Assembly: GCA_041399085.1 (NCBI GenBank)
Contig: JAWKTM010000023.1
Location: 37,333 to 101,332 of the forward strand
Source of the DNA: JAWKTM01 sp041399085
GTDB taxonomy: Bacteria; Planctomycetota; Planctomycetia; Pirellulales; Pirellulaceae
DNA length: 64,000 nt
Reading direction: 5' to 3'
Position numbers and translations under genes: made by a program. Positions 1-8,153 of this stretch are shown here, one piece after another. Each line of letters starts with the position of its first letter. The first letter of the stretch is position 1. The notes beneath the pieces are model-generated. The model had not been told where the DNA came from. It ran no database searches and saw nothing but the letters and a program-made list of their open reading frames with translations.

Positions 1-150
1 CACGCCCGGCAAACGCAGGATCGTCTGCACGACCGCTGCATCCCGAGCTGCTGTCGCCGGATCGGCCGCCAACAACGCCCCGCCGCCCAAGGCCATGACA
101 TGCAACAACGCGACGGCAAACAATTGGCGAACGACAAGTCGACAACGCAT
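1..150 (-). CDS. N-terminus of a secreted protein (partial)
   Basis: The minus strand opens with an ATG at 150 and stays open to the window edge for 50 codons. The start is basic (MRCR), followed by a hydrophobic run rich in Leu, Ala and Val and an LLAADP boundary, which is a typical signal peptide with an Ala-x-Ala-like cleavage region. Only the export signal and about 20 mature residues are visible, so the family cannot be named. It diverges from the epimerase gene that begins at 406, and the 255 bases between them probably hold both promoters. The call as a gene rests on the signal peptide and the position. Confidence 0.55.
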   Translation of the reverse strand, partial: MRCRLVVRQLFAVALLHVMALGGGALLAADPATAARDAAVVQTILRLPGV

Positions 151-405
151 GGTTTTTTCTCACTCGGTGGGACGAATCGACGGCGGGATTTTCGCAAACA
201 GGCCATTCTACTTGGCTCTTGCCAAGTGACAACGCAAGCAGCCAGTCGCTCGCGTGCTGGAGTCGGACCTCGGAATGATCCACACTTTTCCGAACCGTGG
301 CTCGTTCGCGCGTCCGGGATTGGGTCGCAACGAAGCTGATACAATCGGGGCGAAACTTCGACTCGGTATTGGTTCCCCATCAATTTCATTCGAGACGGTC
401 TTGCC

Positions 406-1473
406 ATGCGACTTCGTGCTTACGCTTTCGACTTGCCGCTGCGTCATCGATTCACGATTTCTCGGGGATCGTTGGATGTGCAACCGACGCTGATTGTCGA
501 GTTGGCCGACGACGAAGGGCGGCGGGGCTTTGGCGAAGCAACGACCAATTCGTATTACGGGGCGACGATCGAGAATATGACGGCGGCGCTGGAAACAGTG
601 CGCGAATTGGTCGAAGGCGATTCGTTGGATGATCCGGCGGCGCTGTGGGATCGCGTGCATGCGGAGTTGAACGAGCAGCCGTTCGCCCTGTGCGCGCTCG
701 ACCAAGCGGCTCATGATCTGTGGGGCAAGCGGCGTGGGCAGCCGGTTTGGAAGCTTTGGGGGCTGACGACCGAACAAATGCCGCTGACGAACTACACGAT
801 CGGCATCGACAGTGTGGCCAAGATGGTCGAGAAGATGAACGAGTTTCCGGGGTGGCCGGTATACAAGATCAAGCTAGGGACAGACGACGATTTGCGAATC
901 GTGCGTGAGTTGCGGCAGCACACCGCGTCGGCTTTTCGCGTGGATGCCAATTGCGGTTGGACGGCCGAGCAGACGTTGGCGATCGCCCCTGAACTGAAAT
1001 CGTTGAACGTCGAGTTCATCGAGCAGCCATTGCCGGCGGATCATTGGGATGGCATGCGGCGGTTGTTTGCCGAATCGGCGTTGCCGTTGATCGCGGATGA
1101 AAGCTGTCAATTGCCGGCCGACGTGGATCGGTGTCATGGATGCTTTCACGGCGTGAACATCAAGCTTGTCAAATGCGGCGGCCTAACGCCAGCTCGCCGC
1201 ATGATCGAGCGGGCTCGGGAACTAAAGATGCAGGTGATGGTCGGCTGCATGACCGAGTCCAGCGTCGGCATTTCGGCGATCGCTCAACTGTTGCCGCTGT
1301 TGGATTACGTCGATATGGACGGCGCGTTGTTATTGGCGGACGACATTGCCAGCGGCGTAGCGATCGACAACGGCCGAGCGGTCTTTCCCAACGAGCCGGG
1401 ATGCGGCGTGCGTTTGCTGGGCGACCAGTTGCCTGACGGCGAGTGGCCTCGCGGCGGGCGACCGGTGCTGTAG
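406..1473 (+). CDS. Dipeptide epimerase (enolase superfamily)
   Basis: 355 residues, full length for an L-Ala-D/L-Glu-type epimerase of the muconate-lactonising subgroup. These enzymes racemise the second residue of dipeptides released from cell-wall peptides. The catalytic frame is visible: KIKLG near residue 154 (Lys156), the second Lys in NIKLVK (Lys253), and metal ligands in RVDAN (Asp180), EFIEQP (Glu206) and ADES (Asp231). The GCM motif after the second Lys is typical of the group. The start MRLRAYAFDLPL aligns with the capping domain. pdxA follows 86 bases downstream on the same strand, so they may be co-transcribed. Substrate specificity cannot be read from sequence; another acid-sugar or dipeptide specificity is possible. 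Confidence 0.88.
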   Translation: MRLRAYAFDLPLRHRFTISRGSLDVQPTLIVELADDEGRRGFGEATTNSYYGATIENMTAALETVRELVEGDSLDDPAALWDRVHAELNEQPFALCALDQAAHDLWGKRRGQPVWKLWGLTTEQMPLTNYTIGIDSVAKMVEKMNEFPGWPVYKIKLGTDDDLRIVRELRQHTASAFRVDANCGWTAEQTLAIAPELKSLNVEFIEQPLPADHWDGMRRLFAESALPLIADESCQLPADVDRCHGCFHGVNIKLVKCGGLTPARRMIERARELKMQVMVGCMTESSVGISAIAQLLPLLDYVDMDGALLLADDIASGVAIDNGRAVFPNEPGCGVRLLGDQLPDGEWPRGGRPVL

Positions 1474-1559
1474 CAAGTTTCCGGCGTCGAGTACGTTGGG
1501 CGATTGCGCGGCGAATGTGGGTCGCGCTTCGAATTCTCATTCTTTACCACGGGATTGGT

Positions 1560-2573
1560 ATGACTCTCCCTCGCGTCGCCGTGACGATGGGCGACCCGTC
1601 AGGCGTTGGCCCCGAAGTTTGTCTGCGGATGCTGGCCGAGCCGGCGATCGCTCGTGTTTGCACGCCGATCGTGTTCGGCGACGCCAGCGTGTTGCGGCGA
1701 GTGGCCGAGCGGTTGAAGCTGCCCTTCGATGCGGAGATCATCGATCGCGACGATTGGCACGGCGCGGGGCGAGCGGTCACTTGTCCGGCCGTGTGGGACT
1801 TGCGGCAGATTGATGGCGACTCGATCGAGCCGGCGCGTATCGACGCTCGTTGCGGTGAGGCGGCCTATCAGTATGTGATCGCCGCGATCGAAGCCGGTTT
1901 GGCGGGCGAGATCGACGCCGTGTCGACCGGGCCGCTGAACAAAGCCGCGATGCAAGCGGCCGGGCATCATTATCCCGGACACACGGAATTGTTCGCCGAA
2001 CGGATGCAAGCCGCGCGGTCGTGCATGATGCTCACGTCCGAGACGATCACGTGCAGTTTCGTCACGGCGCATGTCGGTTATCACGAAGTTCCGAAGTTGC
2101 TGACGATCGAACGAATCGGCGAAGTGATCGAGTTGACGGTGGCGGCAATGCGGCGACTGCGCGGCCGCGAACCGAAGCTGCTCGTGTGCGGCTTGAATCC
2201 GCACGCGGGCGAAGGCGGTTTGTTCGGCGATCGGGAGGAAGAGCGAATCATCGCTCCGGCGGTCGAGCTGGCTCGTCGACAAGGCATCGCGATCGAAGGG
2301 CCGGTTCCGCCCGATACGGCCTTTCTGCCTTGGCGGCGCGACGAGACGGATGCGTTCATCTGTATGTATCACGATCAGGGCCACATTCCGCTTAAGGCGC
2401 TGGCCTTCGATTCGGCGATCAATACGACGCTAGGATTGCCGGTCGTGCGTACCAGCGTCGATCACGGCACGGCGTTCGATATCGCTTGGCAAGGAAAGGC
2501 GAATCCGAACAGTTTGTTCGAGGCGGTGAAGCTGGCGGCTCGGTTGAGTCGCGATCCGTCGCGCGGCGGCTAA
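1560..2573 (+). CDS. pdxA: 4-hydroxythreonine-4-phosphate dehydrogenase PdxA
   Basis: 337 residues, the normal PdxA length. The enzyme oxidises 4-phosphohydroxy-L-threonine in the DXP-dependent pyridoxal phosphate pathway. The N-terminus VAVTMGDPSGVGPE is the family signature. Metal-ligand histidines are seen in TAHVGYHEVP, NPHAGEGG and MYHDQGHIPLK, and TSVDHGTAFD near the C-terminus is also characteristic. The frame is open 39 codons further upstream, but the ATG at 1560 gives the conserved MTLPRVAVTMGDP start, so I use it. A strong hairpin follows the stop (2610-2641). Confidence 0.95.
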   Translation: MTLPRVAVTMGDPSGVGPEVCLRMLAEPAIARVCTPIVFGDASVLRRVAERLKLPFDAEIIDRDDWHGAGRAVTCPAVWDLRQIDGDSIEPARIDARCGEAAYQYVIAAIEAGLAGEIDAVSTGPLNKAAMQAAGHHYPGHTELFAERMQAARSCMMLTSETITCSFVTAHVGYHEVPKLLTIERIGEVIELTVAAMRRLRGREPKLLVCGLNPHAGEGGLFGDREEERIIAPAVELARRQGIAIEGPVPPDTAFLPWRRDETDAFICMYHDQGHIPLKALAFDSAINTTLGLPVVRTSVDHGTAFDIAWQGKANPNSLFEAVKLAARLSRDPSRGG

Positions 2574-2609
2574 TTCGGCCACTATCCCGTGGACGGCCAA
2601 GAAACGCCG

Positions 2610-2641
2610 CGAGCCCGGCGGGTTGGCGGCCGCCGGGCTCG
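2610..2641. terminator. 12-bp perfect hairpin after pdxA
   Basis: CGAGCCCGGCGG at 2610-2621 and its exact complement at 2630-2641 enclose an 8-base loop. It lies 36 bases after the pdxA stop, in the gap between convergent genes. There is no T-tract on either side, so a classical intrinsic terminator is not certain; an RNA 3'-end stabilising stem is an alternative. The rest of the 2574-2819 gap shows no gene. Confidence 0.5.
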
Positions 2642-2819
2642 GAGCGAATATCGTGATGTTATGGCAAGCGACAGTGTGTGGCTGTCGGTAGTCCAAGGTC
2701 TTCGACCGCTCGCGGGTGGAACGGCGAAGAAGTGTAAAGGGAACAATGGTGTCCGCTGGGCGACCGGCGAGCATGGCGCCGCTAATGGCGCGGCGACGCC
2801 GTTCTTGCCGGTCGCGAAG

Positions 2820-3311
2820 CTAGACCGCGGTCCGAACCACTTGCAGGAAGCGACCTCCGTTCTCATACCACCCAAACTTGTTGAAGCGGCACCAGGAGAG
2901 GTCTAACAACAAACCGATGCGTCGGCCTTTTTGAGGTTCAAACCAGGCGATGACGCGACGGTACGGCAGTGGTTGGTCGCAATAGAAATCTAGGCCATAT
3001 TCCGAGAGGTGCTTGCCTAAAACGGCGAAAGTTTGTTCCGTCAACGGCACGTCGCCATCCATGGGCGTCAACTCGATCGGATAGGGATACGGATGCCTTT
3101 GATTCTGTCGGCGATCCGTAGTGATTCGGGACGGCGTGTTTTGATAGTGAAACAACATGCGGACCGAATCTCGAATATCACGGTCGGCCAATCCGCGCGG
3201 GCTCATCGGTTTGACCGAGCATTCATGGCGAGCCGGCTCGATGGGCGGAGCGAGTTCGTTCGCGGTGGGCGCGGGTGATTCCGACGGCGCGGATTCCAGC
3301 AACAGCGTCAT
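2820..3311 (-). CDS. PilZ-like domain protein
   Basis: 163 residues without signal peptide or membrane segment. The middle contains DRRQNQRHPYPYPIEL, which resembles the RxxxR switch opening a PilZ domain, followed about 35 residues later by LSEYGLDFY in the place of the (D/N)xSxxG motif. PilZ domains bind cyclic di-GMP, so a signalling role in surface behaviour is likely. The second motif is degenerate (S-E-Y-G), so nucleotide binding is uncertain. The first 60 residues are Pro/Ser-rich and probably disordered. The ATG at 3311 has a GAGGA sequence just upstream. It converges with pdxA. A PilZ fold without ligand binding is the main alternative. Confidence 0.6.
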   Translation of the reverse strand: MTLLLESAPSESPAPTANELAPPIEPARHECSVKPMSPRGLADRDIRDSVRMLFHYQNTPSRITTDRRQNQRHPYPYPIELTPMDGDVPLTEQTFAVLGKHLSEYGLDFYCDQPLPYRRVIAWFEPQKGRRIGLLLDLSWCRFNKFGWYENGGRFLQVVRTAV

Positions 3312-3548
3312 GACATCCTCAATGGCAAAATGCTTCAGAGATTAGGGCCGCGTTGCCCCACGGTAGCGCGGCTGCTGGGATAAGTGCGATGCGGCCAGCA
3401 AGGGGTTCGCCCGGACTCATGACAAGCGGGCGGCGGAAAAGTGATTCGTCCGCAAAGACTTGGACTGACTTCGAGTGAAGTGCAAGTGCGACATAGGTTA
3501 TTTACGTCGAAAACGACGGGTCGTCAAAGAATTGGGGGAATTTCAGCT

Positions 3549-4835
3549 TTAGGTTCCCCGCGGCGCCAACCGACGCACGCTCCCGCTTGAATCGTTTTGA
3601 GGAGCGCGATGCGACCAGGCGACAACCTGCGAGGCCTCTTGGTGGCGACCAGCCTCTTGCAATTCGCGAGCCGCTTCCCGCAACGTAACGGATTCGCAAG
3701 CTTCCACGTCGGGACGCTCGCCCACCAGCCGACGGGCCTCGTCAAAAACCGCAAATCCTTCCCGTAATTGGCCGCGGTGAATCAGCCACTTCGCCCACAG
3801 CCGATAGACGGCCAGCCGCCCATTGTCGAACAGCTCGGCGTCGGGTCGGCGTCGAAAGCCGGCTTGCAGGACGTCCCGGGCGGCCGCGAAACGACCGTGG
3901 TCGCACAAGTCAACGACCCATCGCTGTCGCACGTGCAGGTCGTTTGCCAGCAGTGGTTGATAGGTTGCGTCGATCGCCAAACCTTCGTCGATCAATCGAG
4001 CAGCCGAGGCGAATCGCCGAGCGTCGCACTCGGCGAGCGCCCAGTTGTTCAGCCCGGCCAATAGATTTTCGCGAGCCGACGGATCGTGAGCGTCCCACAA
4101 CAGACTGGTTCGGATCAGCTCGATCGCCGCGGCGAAATCGCGTTGTTCCAGCAAAGCGACGCCACGATTGAAATAGATCTTGCCGATCAACGCGCGGTCG
4201 CTAATCTCGCGCTCCTCGGCTTCGACATGAGGTCGTTCGGCGACCGGCACATCGAACCACTCGGCACAAGTGGTTTCGACATCCAGATCGGATTCGGGAA
4301 GCCGCGAGAAAACATGCGTGCGTCGCGCGACCGCGACTCGGTGCAAATCCAATTCGGTGCAGAGCGCGTGAAACACGACGGTGGCGGAGACACAGTTGTA
4401 AACGCCTTCGTCGAACACGCGCTCGACCTCGCTGCATTCCGCCACGTATTGGCCGGTCAATAACGTGGCGTGCAGATGGCGATGCACATCGGCCGCCACC
4501 TCTTCCGGCGAACGAACCGTGTTGCCTCGCTGCGATTTAAGCGACGCCGCGATCCGTGCGAACTGAGTTAGACATGCCGCCCGGTGCTGGGCATCTTCGA
4601 CGCCGCTGGCAATCAGAGCTGACTCCAACAGCGCCAAAGTTTCCGCTCGTAACGATTCCACTCGCACCGACGCCGCCACGGCGGTCGGCGTGTCGCTGGC
4701 TCCGGTCTCGCCCACTTCCGCATCCGCCAGCGTTGGTCGACACCAGCCGCTTAGCACGCAGATCAGCAGCCAAGCGATCACGGCGATACGCTTCGCGGCG
4801 CTGGAATCGGGACTTGGGCGAGTTGGCAATCGCAT
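3549..4835 (-). CDS. Secreted transglutaminase-like/TPR protein
   Basis: 428 residues. An N-terminal signal-type segment (AVIAWLLICVLSGW) suggests export. Residues about 120-190 resemble the SirB1/transglutaminase-like core: the nucleophile region GVYNCVSATVVF (Cys), then RTHVFSR (His) and DLDVETT (acid), in the order Cys-His-Asp expected for the triad. The second half (about 215-400) is a helical TPR-like array with alternating Ala, Leu and Arg, for example YFNRGVALLEQRDFAAAIEL. Such proteins are common in planctomycetes without a known substrate. It diverges from the receiver gene at 5064. A peptidase or a non-catalytic scaffold are both possible. Confidence 0.65.
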   Translation of the reverse strand: MRLPTRPSPDSSAAKRIAVIAWLLICVLSGWCRPTLADAEVGETGASDTPTAVAASVRVESLRAETLALLESALIASGVEDAQHRAACLTQFARIAASLKSQRGNTVRSPEEVAADVHRHLHATLLTGQYVAECSEVERVFDEGVYNCVSATVVFHALCTELDLHRVAVARRTHVFSRLPESDLDVETTCAEWFDVPVAERPHVEAEEREISDRALIGKIYFNRGVALLEQRDFAAAIELIRTSLLWDAHDPSARENLLAGLNNWALAECDARRFASAARLIDEGLAIDATYQPLLANDLHVRQRWVVDLCDHGRFAAARDVLQAGFRRRPDAELFDNGRLAVYRLWAKWLIHRGQLREGFAVFDEARRLVGERPDVEACESVTLREAARELQEAGRHQEASQVVAWSHRAPQNDSSGSVRRLAPRGT

Positions 4836-5063
4836 CGAGCTGACCGGACGGTTGGTTGTAGTTTGGCCACGTTGGCCGGGTTGCTGCCGTTCAGCAGAAA
4901 CATACGATGCAAATTAACAACGTGTGCGGCAAAGTTTTCGCGGGTGTCGCCATCCGCGCCCGTCGGTTTCGCTACGACCGGCATTACTGATCGTGGTGCC
5001 GGATTTGCGGCGGAGTGAAATCGGCACGTTGGCTATCGCCATTAGTAACCGGAGCGGCTGGAA

Positions 5064-5447
5064 ATGAAGAAACGCGTGTTGGACGTCGGCAATTGTGTCC
5101 CGGACCATGCGGCCATTCGCAACATGTTGGTGTCGCGATTCGCCGCCGAAGTGCTGCAGACAGACGGGCCCGACGATACGTTGGCGCTGCTGCGTGTCGA
5201 GTCGGTGGATCTAGTGTTGATCAACCGCAAGCTTGACCAGGATTACAGCGACGGAATCGAGATTCTGCGACAGATCAAGTCCGACCCGCAGCTAGCGTCG
5301 TTGCCGGTAATGCTGGTGACGAACTATCGCGACCATCAGGAAGCGGCGGTTCGCGAAGGCGCCGCCTACGGATTCGGCAAGCTCGCGTTGCACGAGGCCG
5401 AGACGCATGGCCGTTTGGCCGAGTTCCTGGGAGAACCGGTCGCTTAG
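5064..5447 (+). CDS. Degenerate receiver-domain protein (pseudo-receiver)
   Basis: 127 residues, a single CheY-like domain. The fold pattern is complete (VDLVLIN for beta3, PVMLVTNY for beta4, GAAYGFGK with the conserved Lys for beta5). The phospho-acceptor Asp is replaced by Asn in LVLINRKLDQD, and the acidic pair after beta1 is replaced by Gly-Asn (LDVGNCVPD). It therefore probably cannot be phosphorylated in the usual way and may act by protein contact, though the nearby Asp residues could substitute. A GGAG-like ribosome site precedes the ATG. It stands upstream of a small membrane-protein gene and a larger PAS-GAF-receiver protein on the same strand. Confidence 0.75.
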   Translation: MKKRVLDVGNCVPDHAAIRNMLVSRFAAEVLQTDGPDDTLALLRVESVDLVLINRKLDQDYSDGIEILRQIKSDPQLASLPVMLVTNYRDHQEAAVREGAAYGFGKLALHEAETHGRLAEFLGEPVA

Positions 5448-5630
5448 ATTCTGCCCGATCTACCGTTTGAGAGAGGCAAGTCGTTTGGGCTGTGCGTCGG
5501 CTTTCGGATCGGTTGCTGAAATCGGAATCTTCGGGGAGAATGTCCCGTTTTCGGGCGCTGTCCAGACGGCATCGTCCGACTAAGATTGTTTGGCGTTCCT
5601 GCCGACGTTCTCTCCGCAAGGGTGTTCCCG

Positions 5631-5759
5631 ATGACTGCTTTCTATTGGGTTTTGGTTTGGATTCTCATGCTGACCGCCTTTACGGCCGCTTGGACGTTCA
5701 TCGTGCTGGGTTGCGAGGCGTTGGACGAGGCGCATCCGGGTGAATCGGACCACGAGTAA
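5631..5759 (+). CDS. 42-residue single-span membrane protein
   Basis: A short reading frame, MTAFYWVLVWIL followed by more hydrophobic residues to about position 27, then an acidic tail ending GESDHE. One transmembrane helix with a charged cytoplasmic or periplasmic tail is the obvious reading. There is a purine-rich AAGGGTG stretch 8-14 bases before the ATG. It resembles the small planctomycete membrane proteins often placed between regulatory genes. No function can be assigned. Confidence 0.5.
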   Translation: MTAFYWVLVWILMLTAFTAAWTFIVLGCEALDEAHPGESDHE

Positions 5760-6035
5760 ACGAAGCGATGGCTGTTTATCCGACACGGCCGCGCGCTGTC
5801 ATTTGTGCCGATTAAGGCAAGTGTTCTGGCTGGTCAAAAAAATCCCGGTGACTAGTCTGAGAAAGGTTGTGAATAGATACGGCCCAAGCGGCCGATTCAG
5901 ATAGAGACGTGGAAGCCGCACGACGGACTTTTGGGGCACGACGATCGGTCGCCAGCAGGCGAATTGGCTGAGAGTTGTCCCGGTTGTGAGGAAGATTGGC
6001 GGCTTCTATAATCCCTGGTCACTCCGTTTACTGCC

Positions 6036-6051
6036 AGGAGCTTTGGGGTTG
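6036..6051 (+). promoter_or_regulatory. Ribosome site deciding a TTG start
   Basis: AGGAG at 6036-6040 is 8 bases before TTG at 6049, giving a product that starts SDKPKILCLGD, a plausible first beta strand. The upstream GTG at 5986 has no comparable site, so the TTG is preferred. Confidence 0.45.
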
Positions 6052-7785
6052 AGCGACAAACCCAAAATTCTCTGTTTAGGCGATGTTCGCGACAAGCCGC
6101 CCGAGGCAACGCGATTTGAGCCAGATTCGTATGAATACGTGACGGTCAAAGAACCGTTACGTGCCCTCTCGCTACTTAGTCGCAATCAATACGCCGGTTT
6201 GCTCGTCGAACCGGCTTTTTTTGCGGAAGCTGCGGAGTTCGGGAGGTTGCTTCAGAATGAACGCATCCTGGACGGAATGCCGGACGGCGTCGTCGTCGTG
6301 GACTCGACCAATACGATCCGGTGGGGCAATGACCAGTTTCGCCGCTGGGTAGGCTGTGACAGCGTCGTGGACCGCAATTTTTACGCGGTCTTGGGCAACC
6401 CGGAGATTTTGGGGCCCGATTTTTGTCCGTTCCACACGGCGCTGGCGACTGGCCAGCCAAGCAGCTCGAAGCTCCGATTGGGCGAGCATCGCTTTTTCCA
6501 GGTCCACGCCGCGCCCGTGTTGGGCGATGACGCGTTGCCCGAACATTTGATTGTGTCGGTTCGCGACGTGACCGAGGAAATGCTGCAGCAACAAAAGCTG
6601 GCGGCCATTCACAAGGCCGGCATCGAACTGGCTGACATGACTCCCGAGGAAGTTTTCCACATGGGAGTGGAACAGCGGATCGAGTTGTTGAAGGACAACA
6701 TTCTGCACTTCACTCAGGACTTGTTGAACTTCAACGTCGTCGAGATTCGTTTGCTGGACGAGGAGACGGGTCGGCTGGAGCCCCTGTTGGCGGTTGGCAT
6801 TGATGATGAAGCGGCACAACGGCCCTTGTTCGCCAATTCAACCGGCAATGGCGTAACGGGATTCGTCGCGGCGACTGGCAAGAGTTATTTGTGCGAAGAT
6901 ACGGCCGAAGACCCGCTGTATCTGCAGGGCTTCAAGGGAGCTCGCAGTTCGCTGACCGTGCCGCTGTCGTTGCACGAGCAGACGATCGGCACCTTCAATG
7001 TCGAGAGCCCCGAGCCTCGGGCGTTCTCCGAAAGTGACCAGCAGTTTCTCGAGATATTTTCCCGCGACGTGGCGGTGGCGCTGAACACCTTGGAATTGTT
7101 AGTGGCGCAGAAGGCCAACACGGCCCAGGAGAGCGTCGACGCGATTCATAGCGCCGTGGCGTTGCCGGTCGACGAAATCCTCAACGACGCCGTCAACGTA
7201 ATGGAGCAGTTCATCGGACACGAGTCGTCGGTGGCCGAGCGGCTGCGACGAATTTTGAAGAACGCTCGCGACATCAAACAAGTCATTCAGAAGATCGGCC
7301 AGAAGATGACGCCGGTCGAAGCGGTTCCGGCCTGGATGCAGCAGACCGAGCAGCGACCGAAGTTGCGAGGCCGCCGGATTTTGGTGGTCGACGCGGACGA
7401 CATGGTTCGCAACGACGCCCACGCTTTGCTCGAACGTTACGGCTGCATTGTCGAAACGGCGCACGACGGCGGCGAGGCTACGTACATGGTTCGTAGCATG
7501 CACGACGGCAACTACGACGCCATCATCGTCGACATTCGACTGCCCGACATGCGCGGTTACGACTTGATGATGAAGCTGAAGGAGTTCATGGGCGTCGTCC
7601 CGATCATTTTGATGACTGGATTCGGCTATGATCCCGGCCATTCGATTGTGAAGGCTCGCCAAGCCGGATTGCTACCCAACGCGGTACTCTACAAGCCGTT
7701 CCGGTTGGACCAACTGTTGACGACGGTGGAAACGGTGATCGACGCCACGGCCGACGAAATGGCTCGCTTGGCGCAAAGCAGCTAA
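6049..7785 (+). CDS. PAS-GAF-receiver regulatory protein
   Basis: 578 residues from a TTG at 6049 with AGGAG at 6036-6040; a GTG at 5986 in the same frame is the alternative start. Domains in order: an N-terminal region of about 70 residues, a PAS domain opening LDGMPDGVVVVDSTNTIRWGN, a linker helix with EEMLQQQKLAAIHKAG, a GAF domain (about 230-375), a helical linker resembling a dimerisation bundle, and a C-terminal receiver with ILVVDADD, IIVDIRLPDMRG (acceptor Asp), ILMTG and LYKPF. The helical bundle has no obvious phospho-acceptor His motif and no ATPase domain follows it, so it is probably a response regulator that senses signals through PAS/GAF. No DNA-binding output domain is present. 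A copy of a dispersed repeat starts right after the stop. Confidence 0.8.
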   Translation: MSDKPKILCLGDVRDKPPEATRFEPDSYEYVTVKEPLRALSLLSRNQYAGLLVEPAFFAEAAEFGRLLQNERILDGMPDGVVVVDSTNTIRWGNDQFRRWVGCDSVVDRNFYAVLGNPEILGPDFCPFHTALATGQPSSSKLRLGEHRFFQVHAAPVLGDDALPEHLIVSVRDVTEEMLQQQKLAAIHKAGIELADMTPEEVFHMGVEQRIELLKDNILHFTQDLLNFNVVEIRLLDEETGRLEPLLAVGIDDEAAQRPLFANSTGNGVTGFVAATGKSYLCEDTAEDPLYLQGFKGARSSLTVPLSLHEQTIGTFNVESPEPRAFSESDQQFLEIFSRDVAVALNTLELLVAQKANTAQESVDAIHSAVALPVDEILNDAVNVMEQFIGHESSVAERLRRILKNARDIKQVIQKIGQKMTPVEAVPAWMQQTEQRPKLRGRRILVVDADDMVRNDAHALLERYGCIVETAHDGGEATYMVRSMHDGNYDAIIVDIRLPDMRGYDLMMKLKEFMGVVPIILMTGFGYDPGHSIVKARQAGLLPNAVLYKPFRLDQLLTTVETVIDATADEMARLAQSS

Positions 7786-7915
7786 GGCGATCGGCAGCGA
7801 AATTCTTACCTACCGATGCTGGCAGCATCGGCCACGCCACGCAGCATCGGCCACGTGGTGGACGCTGCCAGCGTCCCAATGGTTACATTCTCATCTGCCG
7901 CTCGCCGGATCGGGC
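7786..7915. repeat. Dispersed ~125-bp repeat, copy 1
   Basis: Begins at the stop codon of the PAS-GAF-receiver gene and closely matches 27291-27420. It carries two near-perfect palindromes with the same core GCTGsCAGC: CGATGCTG-G-CAGCATCG at 7814-7830 and GGACGCTG-C-CAGCGTCC at 7860-7876. In copy 2 the far end abuts the stop of glpD. Both sit in 3' flanks, which suggests an RNA 3'-end or REP-like role. The rest of the 7786-8153 gap shows no gene. Confidence 0.75.
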
Positions 7916-8153
7916 GGAGTTCACCCGGTCCGCTGCAACGCCTTCGCTTGGCGGCGAGATTTTTTCCGCCGTGTTGAGCGGTCGGGCCAGACGCCGTTCC
8001 AACCACGCGGATCGTTTGGCTCGTCACAGTTCTTCCACCCGGCCGTTTGGCCAAATGATTTTGGCAATGCGGGTCGGGCTTTGCGCATTAACCTACGATT
8101 GGTATACATCCCACCAAACGCAGCCAATTTGGGTTTCCGACAGCATTGCAGAC

